Both the position numbers and the translations under genes were made by a program. Below, one piece after another: positions 52,805 to 62,436 of a stretch of DNA of 64,000 nucleotides. The notes beneath the pieces were generated by a model. That model ran no database searches, was not told the origin of the DNA, and saw nothing but the letters and a program-made list of their open reading frames with translations. Each line of letters opens with the position of its first letter. The first letter of the stretch is position 1. Origin of the DNA: Diplonema papillatum (Eukaryota > Euglenozoa > Diplonemea > Diplonemida > Diplonemidae); the NCBI GenBank assembly GCA_030068145.1, contig JAPJBO010000002.1, positions 682,001-746,000 of the forward strand, in the 5' to 3' direction.

Positions 52805-55762
52805 TCACGGACGGTCGTACTGCGCGAGACTTGCGTATTTGTAGGAGCCCGTCCCGGTCATGCCGGCAGCTAGGTACGGGTTCGCAGCCGGCACAGGAGG
52901 AGGCTGCGGTGTCACCAGGGGCTGCCCGCGAGAGTACATGACAGGCGCGGGTGCGTGTGCGTGGTCGTGCGCGGCGGCGGCGTGGTGCCGCGATGAGTGC
53001 GGATGCTTCTGGTCGGGCGGGAGAGGCGACGCGCTCCACCGGGTCAGTCGACCCAGGATGTCCGACGGCTGCCGGCCGGCTGGGGCTGGGGGGTTGTGCC
53101 CAGCACTGGGTGCGGCGTCGCGCCGCGGCAGCCGGCTGCTGTGGTTGCGGCCGGAGTCCCCCAAGTCTGCACTCGACTGCAAGTCGGCGGTGGCGGTGGT
53201 AGTGGTGGTGCTGGCCAGCGAGAATCCCTTCGACCGGCGCCGCTCGCCGGGCGACATCACCCCGACGACGACCGCGAAGTCCGACGTGGCGCTGCTGCCG
53301 CGCCGCCCCCGCCGGCCCTTCTCAGCGGCGCGGACCTTGCCTTTGTCTCCTCCGCTGCTCCCGTCGTCGTTCCCCCGGCTGCGGCTGTCCTCCGATGCCA
53401 TCGACGACGGTGCATTGTCACCTCCGAGCACCGTCCCTGTGTTACAAGATAGCCGGGGTGATCTGCTTGTGCACGAGAACGAGAAAGAGTCTTAGAATAG
53501 AGCATCTATTTCTGGTATCGGAAAGTAGGCGCGACATGTTTCCGGAGGTGGAAAACATCCGGGCTCCGCCTCAGGTTTTGTTTGTGCGATTAAACCTACA
53601 TGTGTTCTGGTGAACCCGCTGCCATCGTTCCTTTTAGCTGTAACACAAACTGTCTCCAGGGAAGCAGAAATTGGTTGTCGCAAAAAACATTGTACTGTAC
53701 AGAATCAAACGTACAAAACCCCCACGTAGAATGGCTTTGAGGTTTCGTTTGTGCGCGCCGGTTGATCGTTTTCCCGCTGCGTCATTTTCAGGTGAGGAAT
53801 TCTGATCAGCCACCAAACACGCTGCCCAAACACGCTTTTTAGCCACAGCACATGACATTGAAGGGCAACCCGCAAGATTGTTAGTACTAAAAATACGAGC
53901 GAGCGGAAAGCCGAGATACCTTGCAGACTCTTGCTCCTCCTGAACTGCACGGACGCAGTTCGGCAGATCGCCGGCGCAGGCTCGGCCTCGTCTTGCACGG
54001 ACGAGCGGAGCTCTTTCTCGACGTTCTCCAGCAGCACCTGCCGGTCCGTCTTGGCCCGGTCGAGCCCCGGCGCCCAGTGGGAAGGGGGCGCGTCGTCGCG
54101 GACTGGCGACCGCCGGCGCTGCTTCGCGGCCTTCCCGCGGCTGGACGGTTCAGCGCTCGCCTGCTGCTGCTGCTGCTGCCGCCGGCGCTGCTCGTTGAGC
54201 AGCTGGCGGTCGGAGGCGGCGGCGAGCGACCAGCCGGCAGCCTCCGCGGGCGCGGCGGGCGACGGCTGGCTTTGAGGCGAAGGGTTGCTGCCTTCTTGCT
54301 GGCGGTGATGGCGGTATTGTTGGTGCTGTTGTTGTTGATGCTGCTGCTGCTGCTGCGGCTGGCTTTGGAGCGAAGGGTTGCTGCCTTCTTGCTGGCGACG
54401 GTGGGGGTATTGTTGGTGCTGGCGGTGTTGCTGCGGCTGGCTTTGGAGGGAAGGATTGCTGCCTTCTTGCTGGCGTTGTTGGTGTTGCTGCTGCTGCTGG
54501 TGGCGGTGAGGGGAAGGGTTGCCCCCATCTTGCTGGTAGAGGCGGCGTTGGTGGTGCTGCTGCTGCTGCTGCTGCTGCTGCTGCGGCTGCGGCTGCGGCT
54601 GCTGCAGCAGCTGCTGGCGGCCGTGCTGCTGCCCGCGAAGGTCGGCGTCTGCGCGGCCGTCGTGCTGCCAGCACTGCTCTGCCGCCAGCCGCTCCTGCTG
54701 CTCGGCGAGATCCTGCTGGCGCTGCGCCGAAGCGAGCTGCTCCTCTCGCAGCCTCCGCTGCTGCTGCTGGCTGTGCTGGTGCTGGCTGCGCCGGTCGCTG
54801 TGCGCCCCGGACGCTTCTGCCTTGCGGGCCGGCCGGGACTGCTGCTGGCCCGCCTCGCCGAACCTCGGCGGCGACAGCGTCCTGTTGTTGGCGGGCGAGC
54901 CAGCCCGCCGCGGCTCGCCGGTGCCGAACAACCCCAACCCCGCACCCAGGCTGTAGCCCTGCGGCCGGCGAGACCCCCCGGACGGACTCCTGTACGGCGG
55001 GAACCCATCATCGTCGTCGTCGTCTTCCTGCTCGCAAGACAGGCTCCGCGACCGCTGCTGTCGGTCGCTGCGAGTCGGCAAGCCGCCCGCGCCGTGTCGG
55101 GAAGTGCAGTCAGACCCGCCTTCCGTCTGCCGCCCGGCGTAGCTTTGAAGCGTGGGGTGGCCGCCTGGGACGTGCTTCGGGGGAGACGGCGGGGGCGGCT
55201 GGCCTTCGGACCCGAACCGGCTGCGGACAGGCTGCGGGGGGCCCAGCGGCAGCAGGGCGTCCTTCTCCGCTTTCGAGCCGTCGCGCGAGGCGGCGTCGTC
55301 CGCCTTGTCGTCCGGCGCCTTGCCTTCGGCGGGCTGCGAGGAGAAGCCGCGCCGTGCCTGCTGGTCGACCCACGCCCGCATTGTCTTCGTCCGGCCGCGT
55401 TCGTCCCTCCGCTTCCGCTTCGCCCACGCCCTGTACTTGATCACCTCCTTCTCCAACCCGCGCGCCCGCTTCTCCAGCCGCTCGATCAGCGACCCATCGG
55501 TCAGCTGCTTCGTGTATTCCCGGAGCGCAGCGAGCTCCTTCAGCTGCTCCTGATTGGCCGGAGCGCCTCCCCGCACGGAAGGCGGGCGGAGCAATTGGTC
55601 GGTCGACTGCTGCGCACGTTTTTTTTCAGAGTGAGAGGTGGGGTGGATGTTTTTTGTAGGGAAAACTCGGTTTTGCTGAAGGTGTAATTTCGCCCTTTCG
55701 CTACATCGTTTCCCAAAGAGATAATTTGGCGCATCCGCACTGTGTGGTGCTGTTTCGCTCAT
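52805..55762 (-). CDS. Gln-rich disordered protein with N-terminal coiled coil (2 exons)
   Basis: Proposed exons are 53920-55762 and 52805-53436 (donor CAAG|GTATCT, acceptor ACACAG|GGACGG), giving 824 residues in frame. After the start MSETAPHSADAPNYLFGKRC comes a charged helix (about residues 72-145) with DGSLIERLEKRARGLEKEV and RAWAKRKRRDERGRTK, probably a coiled coil or nucleic-acid-binding helix. The middle is Pro/Ser-rich with poly-Asp (EQEDDDDDDGF). Residues about 340-560 are Gln-rich with CAG-type runs and three or four repeats around QEGSNPSLQSQPQQ. Exon 2 adds a Ser/Gly/Thr-rich tail. Function is unknown; a regulatory or RNA-granule-type scaffold would suit the composition. The intron (483 nt) carries a family I and a family III repeat in sense orientation, and both gene ends are partly duplicated next door. 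Confidence 0.65.
53580..53690 (-). repeat. Family III intron repeat, inside the Gln-rich gene intron
   Basis: The sense strand has GCGACAACCAATTTCTGC, CCTGGAGACAGTTTGTGTTA and GGAACGATGGCAGCGGGTTC. It is a close copy of 21545-21640. Confidence 0.75.
53735..53890 (-). repeat. Family I intron repeat, start of the Gln-rich gene intron
   Basis: The sense strand begins TACTAACAATCTTGCGGGTT about 33 nt after the donor GTATCTC. It continues with GGCTAAAAAGCGTG, GGGCAGCGTGTTTGG and TTCCTCACCTG. Its position relative to the donor matches DCAF13 intron 1. Confidence 0.75.
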
Positions 55763-55794
55763 CTTGCGAGCTTATATTTTTGAAACGGCCTTCG

Positions 55795-56030
55795 ACGAAG
55801 CGCCTTGCCTGTTGGTCGACCCACGCCCGCATCGTCTTCGTCCGGCTGCGTTCGTCCCTCCGCTTCCGCTTCGCCCACGCCCGGTACTTGATCACCTCCT
55901 TCTCCAGCCCGCGCCCGCTTCTCCAGCCGCTCGATCAGTGACCCATCGGTCAGCTGCTTCGTGTCTGGCTGGGTCTCTCCGCACGGAAGGCAGGCGGAGC
56001 AATTGGTCGGTCGACTGCTGCGCACGTCAT
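55795..56030 (-). repeat. Upstream copy of part of exon 1 of the Gln-rich gene
   Basis: Corresponds to about 55350-55620 inside the gene (AAGCAGCTGACCGATGGGTC, CGAGCGGCTGGAGAAGCG). It has deletions that break the frame after EKRARA. It ends immediately upstream of the gene's start codon, so it would lie in the 5' UTR or promoter. Confidence 0.8.
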
Positions 56031-56879
56031 TGTTTAGAGTGAAAGTTCGTCGTTGAGAAATCCGGAATTTAAAGCCACGGGTGGCTTCTTTTTGGATGTT
56101 GAGAGAATCCGATTTTTTTAGAGTCTCCGGGCAGTGCTCCCGCTAACCTCACTTTTGGTGAGGAATTCAAAAACCTGTTTGGGCCTTGTTTTTTTTTGGT
56201 GCCCCCCCAATTTTTTTACCCCCGTGTTGTGCAGGTTATTAGCTTCGTTTTTGCCTTGGTTTCCGACCAGCTTTCTTTTGCCGCTCTGAGACCGAGAAGC
56301 TTTTCTCCAGGGAGGGTCCGGGGGGCTTTGCCCTCCGGCGAACGGTACGGTACAGGTGGAGAAAGTTTGCACTTCTCAGTCTGTTTGTCACAATAAACAC
56401 TGCACATTCCTGGAGGCAACAGCCGATTTCAAAATCAATCACCACTCGATACTGTGTGCTGGTAAATCATTGCCACGAGTAGACGCAGACCAGAGATCAC
56501 GTGGAACAAGGCAGTTGTGTCGACTGGGAGAGAATCTGTCAAGTAATCCGGGGCTGCTTCTGATCCTCGACTCTCTCTTTCTCGGTTCCAACTTCTGCCC
56601 GCCAGCCCACGAGACTGTGAGGCAGTGCTTTGGCTACACGATACCACCAACGGGAAAAAGGTGAGGAATTCCTCGTGAGGAATTCCTCACCCTCTCTTTT
56701 CGAGCGTCTTTTTTTGAGGAATTCCTCGCACTTTTTTCGTTAGCGGGAGCACTGTCTCCGGGTGACCTTCGTCGAATAGGTTATTTTCAAGCTAATACGT
56801 AATGGGGGGGTGATTTGAGGGACATGGCTTCTTTCGCATACACGTTATGTGCTTGCTTTGGTAAGCCCAGTTCGTAGCA
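56031..56879. other. Repeat-rich gap, no gene supported
   Basis: Holds fragments of the short dispersed element (56035-56065 and 56755-56775) and GAGGAATTCCT palindromes (56660-56730, GTGAGGAATTCCTCGTGAGG). No exon is recognisable. Downstream exons of the zinc-ribbon gene would be expected here or further left. Confidence 0.35.
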
Positions 56880-57020
56880 ATTGGTGTGTAGGACCCGTAG
56901 GTCCATGTCCTCACCTGATGGTACAGCCGGCATAGGTTTTGGTTGTACGTGTGTGCTATCACTTGTTTTGTTCCTGCCAACGGTCACTTTTTGATAATGA
57001 CAACCGCGGTTGTTATCGTA
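56880..57020 (-). repeat. Family IV dispersed repeat
   Basis: Shares with 62935-63070 the stretches GTGTGCTATCACTTGT, GTCACTTTTTGATAATGAC and AACCGCGGTTGTTA. The last is palindromic. The GGCAGCG core is mutated here (GGCAGGA). Confidence 0.7.
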
Positions 57021-57069
57021 AGAAAACTCTCCTGTGGAGTAGGTGCGCGATTATACGAACAAAAATTAG

Positions 57070-57175
57070 TATGGCGCTTTCTTTTGTGCACTAGCGGAAC
57101 TCACCTGCTTTGGTAAGTTTCATGTAGTACGCTGCCAACTACTAAATTTTAGTACCAACAAGGCATTGTTAACAC
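57070..57175 (-). repeat. Family II intron repeat after the zinc-ribbon exon
   Basis: The sense strand reads TTAACAATGCCTTGTTGG, TACTAAAATTTAGTAG, TTGGCAGCGTACTACATG and CTTACCAAAGCAGGTGAG. It is a close copy of 5780-5860. Confidence 0.7.
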
Positions 57176-57188
57176 AAAGAAAGCACAC

Positions 57189-58898
57189 GTTCGGTTGCCC
57201 GTGCGAATGCCTCCGGTCGACGACGCTGTTGGATTCGCTCCCGGAGCTGTTGTCGCCGAGGAACAGCGTCGTGTCGGAGACGCTCGACAGGTCGTCGGCG
57301 ATGGCGGCCTGCAGCTCGTCGAGGCGAATGGACTGCTCGACGGCGATTTTTGCCTGCGACTCTACGTACCGCCGGAGGGCCTCGATGGCCAGCCGCTGCC
57401 GCTTGATGAGCGCCTGCTGCTCCTCCCGCGAGAGCCCGAGCAAGGCTTCGTCTTCGTCGCCGCCCGCCGCCGGCTCGCCGGCGCCCGGCCCTGCGGCGAG
57501 CGCGAACGGGTTCGTCTTGTCCGCGATGCCCATCTCCCGCTTCAGGAACACCAGCCGCGCCAGCAGCGGCGCCCGGTTCGACACGACCCGCTGCTGGTCG
57601 CCGGTGAACGGCAGCCGGATCCCGCAGCGGGGGCAGAACAGCGCGTCCACGGGGAGGTCCGCGTGCTTGCAGTACGTGCACCGAGCGCCGCCTGCATTCA
57701 CCGGAGAAGCAGCGGACCGCCATGGGTCGCCGACAACAACGCCCCGGCCGGCTGCCGCGGGGGAAAACGGGTTCGTTGAGCTGGTCGGAGACGTCGGCCC
57801 GTCGTCGCTCTTCCGCGGGGACGGCGGCGTGAGCGCGGCAAGCCCTGCGACAGTGCGCCGGGCGCGGCTCCGGGCGCCGGCCGACACGGGGCTCGCCACG
57901 CGCTGCTTCTTCCGCCGGGGCGTCGACCGCTTGCCCTGCTTCGGCGGCGGCGGCGGCGGCGGCGGCGGCGGGTTCGTGGCCTCTGTCTGCACAGTCGTCG
58001 TCGACTCGGCCAGCGGCGACCGCAGCGACAGTTCCCAGGCTGGGTTGTTGTTGGTGGCGGCGGTGGTGGTGGCGTCGTTGTCGTCGTCGTCGGCGGGCGC
58101 TGCGCTGGACCCGATATTCGACGTCGCCTGGCTGCCGCCCAGCGTCGACGATTCCAACGGCGGACTAGGGCTCGGGCTCGACTGGACCGACCCAGAGCTC
58201 GCGGGCTTCGCCTTCGACGGGAAAAATGAAGCCAGCAACCCAAACCTACCACCTCCACCCCCCCCTGTGCTGGCCGCCGGAGACGCAGCCGCCGCCGCGT
58301 CCGCTCGCGGCGGAGGCGGCGGCTGCGACGGGTCGACGAAGGTGCCGACGGACTCTCCCAGGTTCGAGCTCTGCGTGCGGAGCCCGCCGTCCGGCCCCGG
58401 GAGGGTAGGAACGGTGGCGTCGGCGTCGTGGATGGGCAACACGTCGAAGCGGCGGCGCTGCAGGGCGGCTGCGGCCATGCAGAGCACCCTCGTGAAGTTC
58501 GGGACGCTCTCCGGCACCGTCAGCGACCACACCTCGGGCTGCCGGTCGTGCTCGGTCCGGAAGTGGACCAGCACGTCCTGCACCCCGCTTCCCGGAGGGC
58601 TCGCTGCCACCATGCTCACGTTCGTCAGCTCGGCGTTGCGGACGATGGCTCCCTTCGGACCGCACAGCATCAGCTCCCGTATCGTCAGCACCAGGTCCCG
58701 CCTGCCCCTGGGCACCGCGGGCTTCCCCTTCGCCGACACGCTCGCAAGCGCCCGCGACGCGTATTTCAAGTTCGGACTCCCATAGTACTTCGCCAGCTCG
58801 CTCTCCGGCGGCAGACTGACGCTGACCGGGATCGGGTACTCGTCTTCCGCACCCGCCCTGTTCAACGTCAGATCGGAATCTGTTTCTGCTTCCGACAT
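57189..58898 (-). CDS. Zinc-ribbon and coiled-coil protein, 5' exon (570 codons)
   Basis: The start is MSEAETDSDLTLNRAGAEDE at 58898. The exon probably ends at AAC|GTGTGC (57189), because beyond it the frame enters a family II repeat. Residues about 20-165 look folded (RRDLVLTIRELMLCGPKGAI, VWSLTVPESVPNFTRVLCMA), perhaps a PH- or C2-like beta domain. A long Pro/Ser/Ala-rich linker with poly-Pro follows (about 190-400). A CxxC...CxxC zinc ribbon, CTYCKHADLPVDALFCPRCG, is at about 403-422. A helical region follows (about 440-545, LSREEQQALIKRQRLAIEAL) with likely coiled coil. Zinc ribbon plus adjacent helices suggests a scaffold or trafficking adaptor, but no family is recognised. Later exons are not found. 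Confidence 0.6.
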
Positions 58899-59689
58899 TG
58901 CGCCTGACCCCTCTGCGCTTTAGAACGGCCCGGATACCGACCGGTCGGTACCCAGGCCGCCTCGCACTCCGCAAACGGAAGCACGGCTAAGCACACAGCT
59001 GGCCGCTCGTGGCGGGGCGACGGATATCGGGGGGCGACGCGGGTCAGGTGTTGGCTGTTTGAAGGGTGCCGGTTTAGTGACAGCCGACGATGCTCGAATC
59101 AAGACAGCAGCATTTCGTCTTTCTTTGTCTGCCGCTGGTCCCGCGGTTGTGTGAGTGTGTGCGCGGGTGTGCTTTGTGTTATGGACCCCTTTCCCTACAC
59201 GGAAGAACGATCACGTAGGTGTGTGTGTGTGTGTGTGTGTATGGGTGGGTGTGTGTCCTGGGGAATGCTTGTGTTTGTGATTGGAGCTAAAGTTGTGATA
59301 ATGCGGGCGTGCTTTGCATGGTTGTGGTTATGATGGTGTGCGCGAACGTGCTAGTTCGCGAACGTGCTAGTTCGCGAACGTGCTTGTGCTCGTGGTTTGG
59401 TTCGAGATTGTGCTCGTGGGTTCGTGTTGGTGGTGCTGTTTGTGTTAAGAGTGAATGCTCGCTTACGGATCCGGGGGTTTTGTTCGTGTTCGTGTCTCTG
59501 GGCGTTTGCTTCTTCTTGACTAGTAGTGCACTGCGAGGGAAGCAAGACTGTGGTCAAAGCAAGAGGCAAATGAGAAAACAGCATTGCATCCGGTCATCAC
59601 TAGATACCGTATTCGAGTGCCACAATGGCCGGGCCGTTGGCATCGATGAACGGCTGTTAGGTTTTGGTTGCTGAGTGAATGCCAGTTGC
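58899..59689. other. Upstream region of the zinc-ribbon gene with GT repeats
   Basis: Contains a (GT)n run at 59218-59240 and several GCGAACGTGCTAGTTC direct repeats (59341-59385). A short-element fragment lies at 59446-59500. Nothing else stands out. Confidence 0.4.
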
Positions 59690-59760
59690 CTGTTCTTGCG
59701 TCCATAGCGGGTACGGTTGCCTCGAGGTGAGCGAAGCTTGCCGCTTCAAAGGTGGTTAAA
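59690..59760 (-). pseudogene. Diverged fragment of the BRICK1-like coding region
   Basis: The minus frame reads FEAASFAHLEATVPAMDART, against FEKTTSDRLARLEATVGAME and AKT in the intact gene at 61159-61410. The fragment has no start and is followed by the dispersed GGGGGGTAATCTCA repeat. Confidence 0.55.
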
Positions 59761-60254
59761 GATAAACAGTGGTGAGCGGAGGGGGGTAATCTCAGGGCCG
59801 CCCACGTGATGAAGCCGTTATGCATTGGGAAATTTAAATACACGGACACACGGATCTGCATGCACTAGCCGTTAAGCAGCGGCTGCGGATTATCCGGACA
59901 CCTTTTATATGTGGAAGCGAATGACCGTCGCCGCGGTAGGCAAAAAGACGTGCTCTCGCGGTCCTCTCGCCGGGATCCCCAACGGCAGCCGCGAGCCTAT
60001 GGCGGTAGCAGTGAGTTGCGGGTAGTCGAAGGCCTGACGAACACACCAACGCAACAAATTCGGTGGTGGCCGACCCGTCCGAACACCCTCCCTGGCCCTG
60101 GCCCACGCCGGATGCCGCAACCCCTTAACCCGGGCGGCGGCGCTTTGATGAGCCAGGAACCTCAAGGGGAGCAGCGCGAGAGGCATCATCCACGCTTCAA
60201 AGGCCCACACACCACTGCAACAAACTTACAGCCGATGGCGGCCGGGTCCGCTGC

Positions 60255-60480
60255 TGCTGCAACTCCTCGCTTCCTTGCGCCTACTGTCGCGGACAAGAAA
60301 CCGGTCGCTGCTTCTTCTACCGTCGGACGCGAAACCTGTCTGCCTCAAGACGCGAAAGAGGAGGCATGCTTTCGCGCCACGAATCACCTCGACGGCTTGC
60401 TTGTCTTCGTCTTCGCGGAGGTGAAAAGCGAAGAGCGAAAGCAATGGTGACGCGCCGCTCATATTGACTGACAAGACCCA
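60255..60480. repeat. Distal copy of the BRICK1 3' duplication unit
   Basis: Shares CGGTCGCTGCTTCTTCTACC, GTCTGCCTCAAGACGCGAAA and GTCTTCGTCTTCGCGGAGGT with 60870-61010, which adjoins the BRICK1-like gene. Sequence between the two includes the LSU fragment. Confidence 0.8.
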
Positions 60481-60674
60481 CCTCCCTTCCCGCGTTCTAC
60501 TGACTCGAGCGCGAACACTGTCTTCAGAGCCAAGCAATGGTGGGTACTTTCGGGACGCTCCCTTTCCGGGTCTACTTGATTCGAGCGCGAACACTGTCTT
60601 CATGAAGACGACCACTCGCAGGCGAACGTCCTGATTTCTTCCAGGCCTTCTTGCATGTTGTGCCCGCAATGAAG

Positions 60675-60821
60675 TGTCAGCTTGGAACTGTTACGAACAA
60701 GAGGAATCCAACTGGTTAATTAAACCACAGCATTTCGCTTCATCACAGCGGTGGCGACATTGACTTCTGCCCAGTGCCCTGAATGTCAACGCTGAGAGAT
60801 CAGGTCAAGCGCGGGTAAACG
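60675..60821 (+). rRNA. Fragment of LSU (28S-type) rRNA, probably a pseudogene piece
   Basis: About 147 bp match a conserved LSU core segment as I remember it: GTCAGCTTGGAACTG, ACAAGAGGAATCCAACTG, GTTAATTAAACCACAGCATT, GACTTCTGCCCAGTGCCCTG, AATGTCAACG and CAAGCGCGGGTAAACG. Similarity ends abruptly at 60821, just where the next bases (from 60825) match the BRICK1-linked repeat. No other rDNA follows. Confidence 0.8.
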
Positions 60822-60824
60822 ACG

Positions 60825-61015
60825 TGCCGAAGGTGAAAAGGCGAACGAAGGACGAACCAACCGTGGCCGAGTCGGTCGCTGCTTCTTCTACCGTCGGACG
60901 CGAAACCTGTCTGCCTCAAGACGCGAAAAAGGAGGCATGTTTTCGCGCCACGAATCACCTCGACGGCTTGCTTGTCTTCGTCTTCGCGGAGGTGAAAAGC
61001 GAAGAGCGAAGCAAT
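60825..61015. repeat. Proximal copy of the BRICK1 3' duplication unit
   Basis: Its left part repeats the BRICK1-like 3' coding end and flank: AAAAGGCGAACGAAGG, CGAACCAACCGT, GCCGAGTCGGTCGCTGCTT (compare 61140-61195). Its right part matches 60290-60450. Confidence 0.8.
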
Positions 61016-61158
61016 GGTGGTACTTTCGGACGCGCCGCTCGTGTACTGACAAGACCCACCTTCCTTCCCGGGTTCTACTGACTCGAGCGCTAATACTGTC
61101 TTCCTGAAGACGACCACTCGCAGGTGAATGTGTCGAAGGTGAAAAAGGCGAACGAAGG

Positions 61159-61410
61159 CTACGAACCAACCGTAGCCGAGTCGGTTGCTGCTTTGAGACT
61201 TGCCACTTTTCGGCTGACGAGGTCGGTTTTCGCTTCCATCGCGCCTACTGTCGCTTCGAGGCGGGCAAGCCTGTCGGAAGTCGTTTTCTCGAACCCGTTG
61301 AGGAAGTCCGTCAGGGAAGAAAACTGCCGCTGCACCTCTTCCAGACCCTCCTTTTGCCTCCAATCCACGTTCGAGGCTCGCTGTAGACTCGTCGAGTCAC
61401 CTTGGGACAT
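61159..61410 (-). CDS. BRK1: BRICK1/HSPC300-like SCAR/WAVE complex subunit
   Basis: A small intact frame of 83 codons (human BRK1 has 75). The opening MSQGDSTSLQRASNVDW is followed by SSLTDFLNGFEKTTSDRLAR, LEATVGAMEAKTD and SRKVASLK. It mirrors the BRK1 pattern of a DW pair, a LxDFLNxF core, RLAxL, and a heptad helix. BRK1 is the short helical subunit of the WAVE regulatory complex that activates Arp2/3 actin nucleation (family knowledge). The last few residues (ATVGS) could be intron read-through, since TACG|GTTGGT is a possible donor, but a stop follows at once. Fragments of its 3' end are copied downstream at 60825-61015, 60255-60480 and, diverged, at 59690-59760. Confidence 0.75.
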   Translation of the reverse strand: MSQGDSTSLQRASNVDWRQKEGLEEVQRQFSSLTDFLNGFEKTTSDRLARLEATVGAMEAKTDLVSRKVASLKAATDSATVGS

Positions 61411-61559
61411 GTTGCGGCTCCCACTCCAACGACCTGACCTTGCTTTGCAGGCTTCCTATTGGTGGACAATAAACTGGCCGCGAACACGGCGAGCACCCCG
61501 CGTTTTCGGGTTCGCATTGCCACGTGTCCCACGTGGAGCCGGGTCGCTCCTTGTGCGCG

Positions 61560-61640
61560 CCCTTTTTAGCGCTTATTGTGGTTTAGGGGTTCGGTGTTGT
61601 AGGGTCTCCGGTTGACCATTGAGGGCTGGGTGTCGGGTAG
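61560..61640 (-). repeat. Short dispersed element upstream of the BRICK1-like gene
   Basis: The plus strand has TTAGGGGTTCGGTGTTGTAG, GGTCTCCGGTTGACCATTG and CTGGGTGTCGGGTAGT. It pairs with 32925-32990 (same second half). This is variant B of the short element. Confidence 0.65.
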
Positions 61641-61849
61641 TGAAAGGGATGTAGACATGAATACACACGTTAACGCGAGCGTTTAACGGCTAGCCAAGCT
61701 TGTAACTGATGCGACCGACACCAAGAAGCAACTCGCCTATCTTTGGCAATGAGCTAACTCCAGTTTTCTGAGGCTGCAGCCCGCCGTGCAGAGTGTGCAC
61801 GTACTGCCGCGCTGCTGCTGCCAATAGCATCACGCGCCAAGCTCGGCTT

Positions 61850-62065
61850 CTCTTCGCGTCTAGACCGGTGCTCTATGAACGGGCGGTACTGGCGCCTGAC
61901 AGCAAACTGGGGTTCCCTTCGCATCTAGACCGGTGCACTATGAAGCAATAACCGCAGCAACACACCTGTGCTCGATGAACGGGCGGTACCGGTGCCTGCA
62001 AGCAAACTGGGTTTCCCGTCGCAGTTAGACCGGTGCGCTATAAACGGACGACAATGTGTCTTCTG
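61850..62065. repeat. Tandem repeat, about 60-115-bp units
   Basis: Units contain TCTAGACCGGTGC, CTATGAACGGGCGGTAC, GGCGCCTG and CAAGCAAACTGGG-like stretches, in about three imperfect copies. Confidence 0.75.
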
Positions 62066-62268
62066 GGAGGGCGGCCCCGCATTGAGACCCGCTTGCTCGA
62101 TGAGCGGCTCCGATGTCGCATGGGGGATCGAGGACAGCCCCTTTTGAAAGCTGAAGAATGAATAGAATGATCATGCATCAACCTAGGCTTGACACGATAC
62201 AATCTCTGGTATCGGGGAATCTCTGATTCGTCAGATTTTCCTCGGTCCAGTCTGGTTTGAGTGACAAG

Positions 62269-62330
62269 AAACCTGGTTGATCCTGCCAGAAGTCATCCGT
62301 GCGGGTATCGGAAGCGAAACCTGCGCATAC
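62269..62330 (+). rRNA. 5'-end fragment of SSU rRNA
   Basis: AACCTGGTTGATCCTGCCAG (62270-62289) is the universal first 20 nt of eukaryotic SSU rRNA. The following AAGTCAT and, further on, GCGAAACCTGCGCAT are diverged relatives of the next SSU bases with a deletion. It points away from the 3' fragment at 62437-62640, so this is not an intact gene. Confidence 0.75.
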
Positions 62331-62436
62331 GATCCGAGGCTTGCACGTACACACCGGGCCGGCTGTCGGTGGTCTGCAAAACAGGCTCGGGCCTAGCGTG
62401 AACGAGCTTCCCTCTCCCAAGCTCTATTTTTCACAG

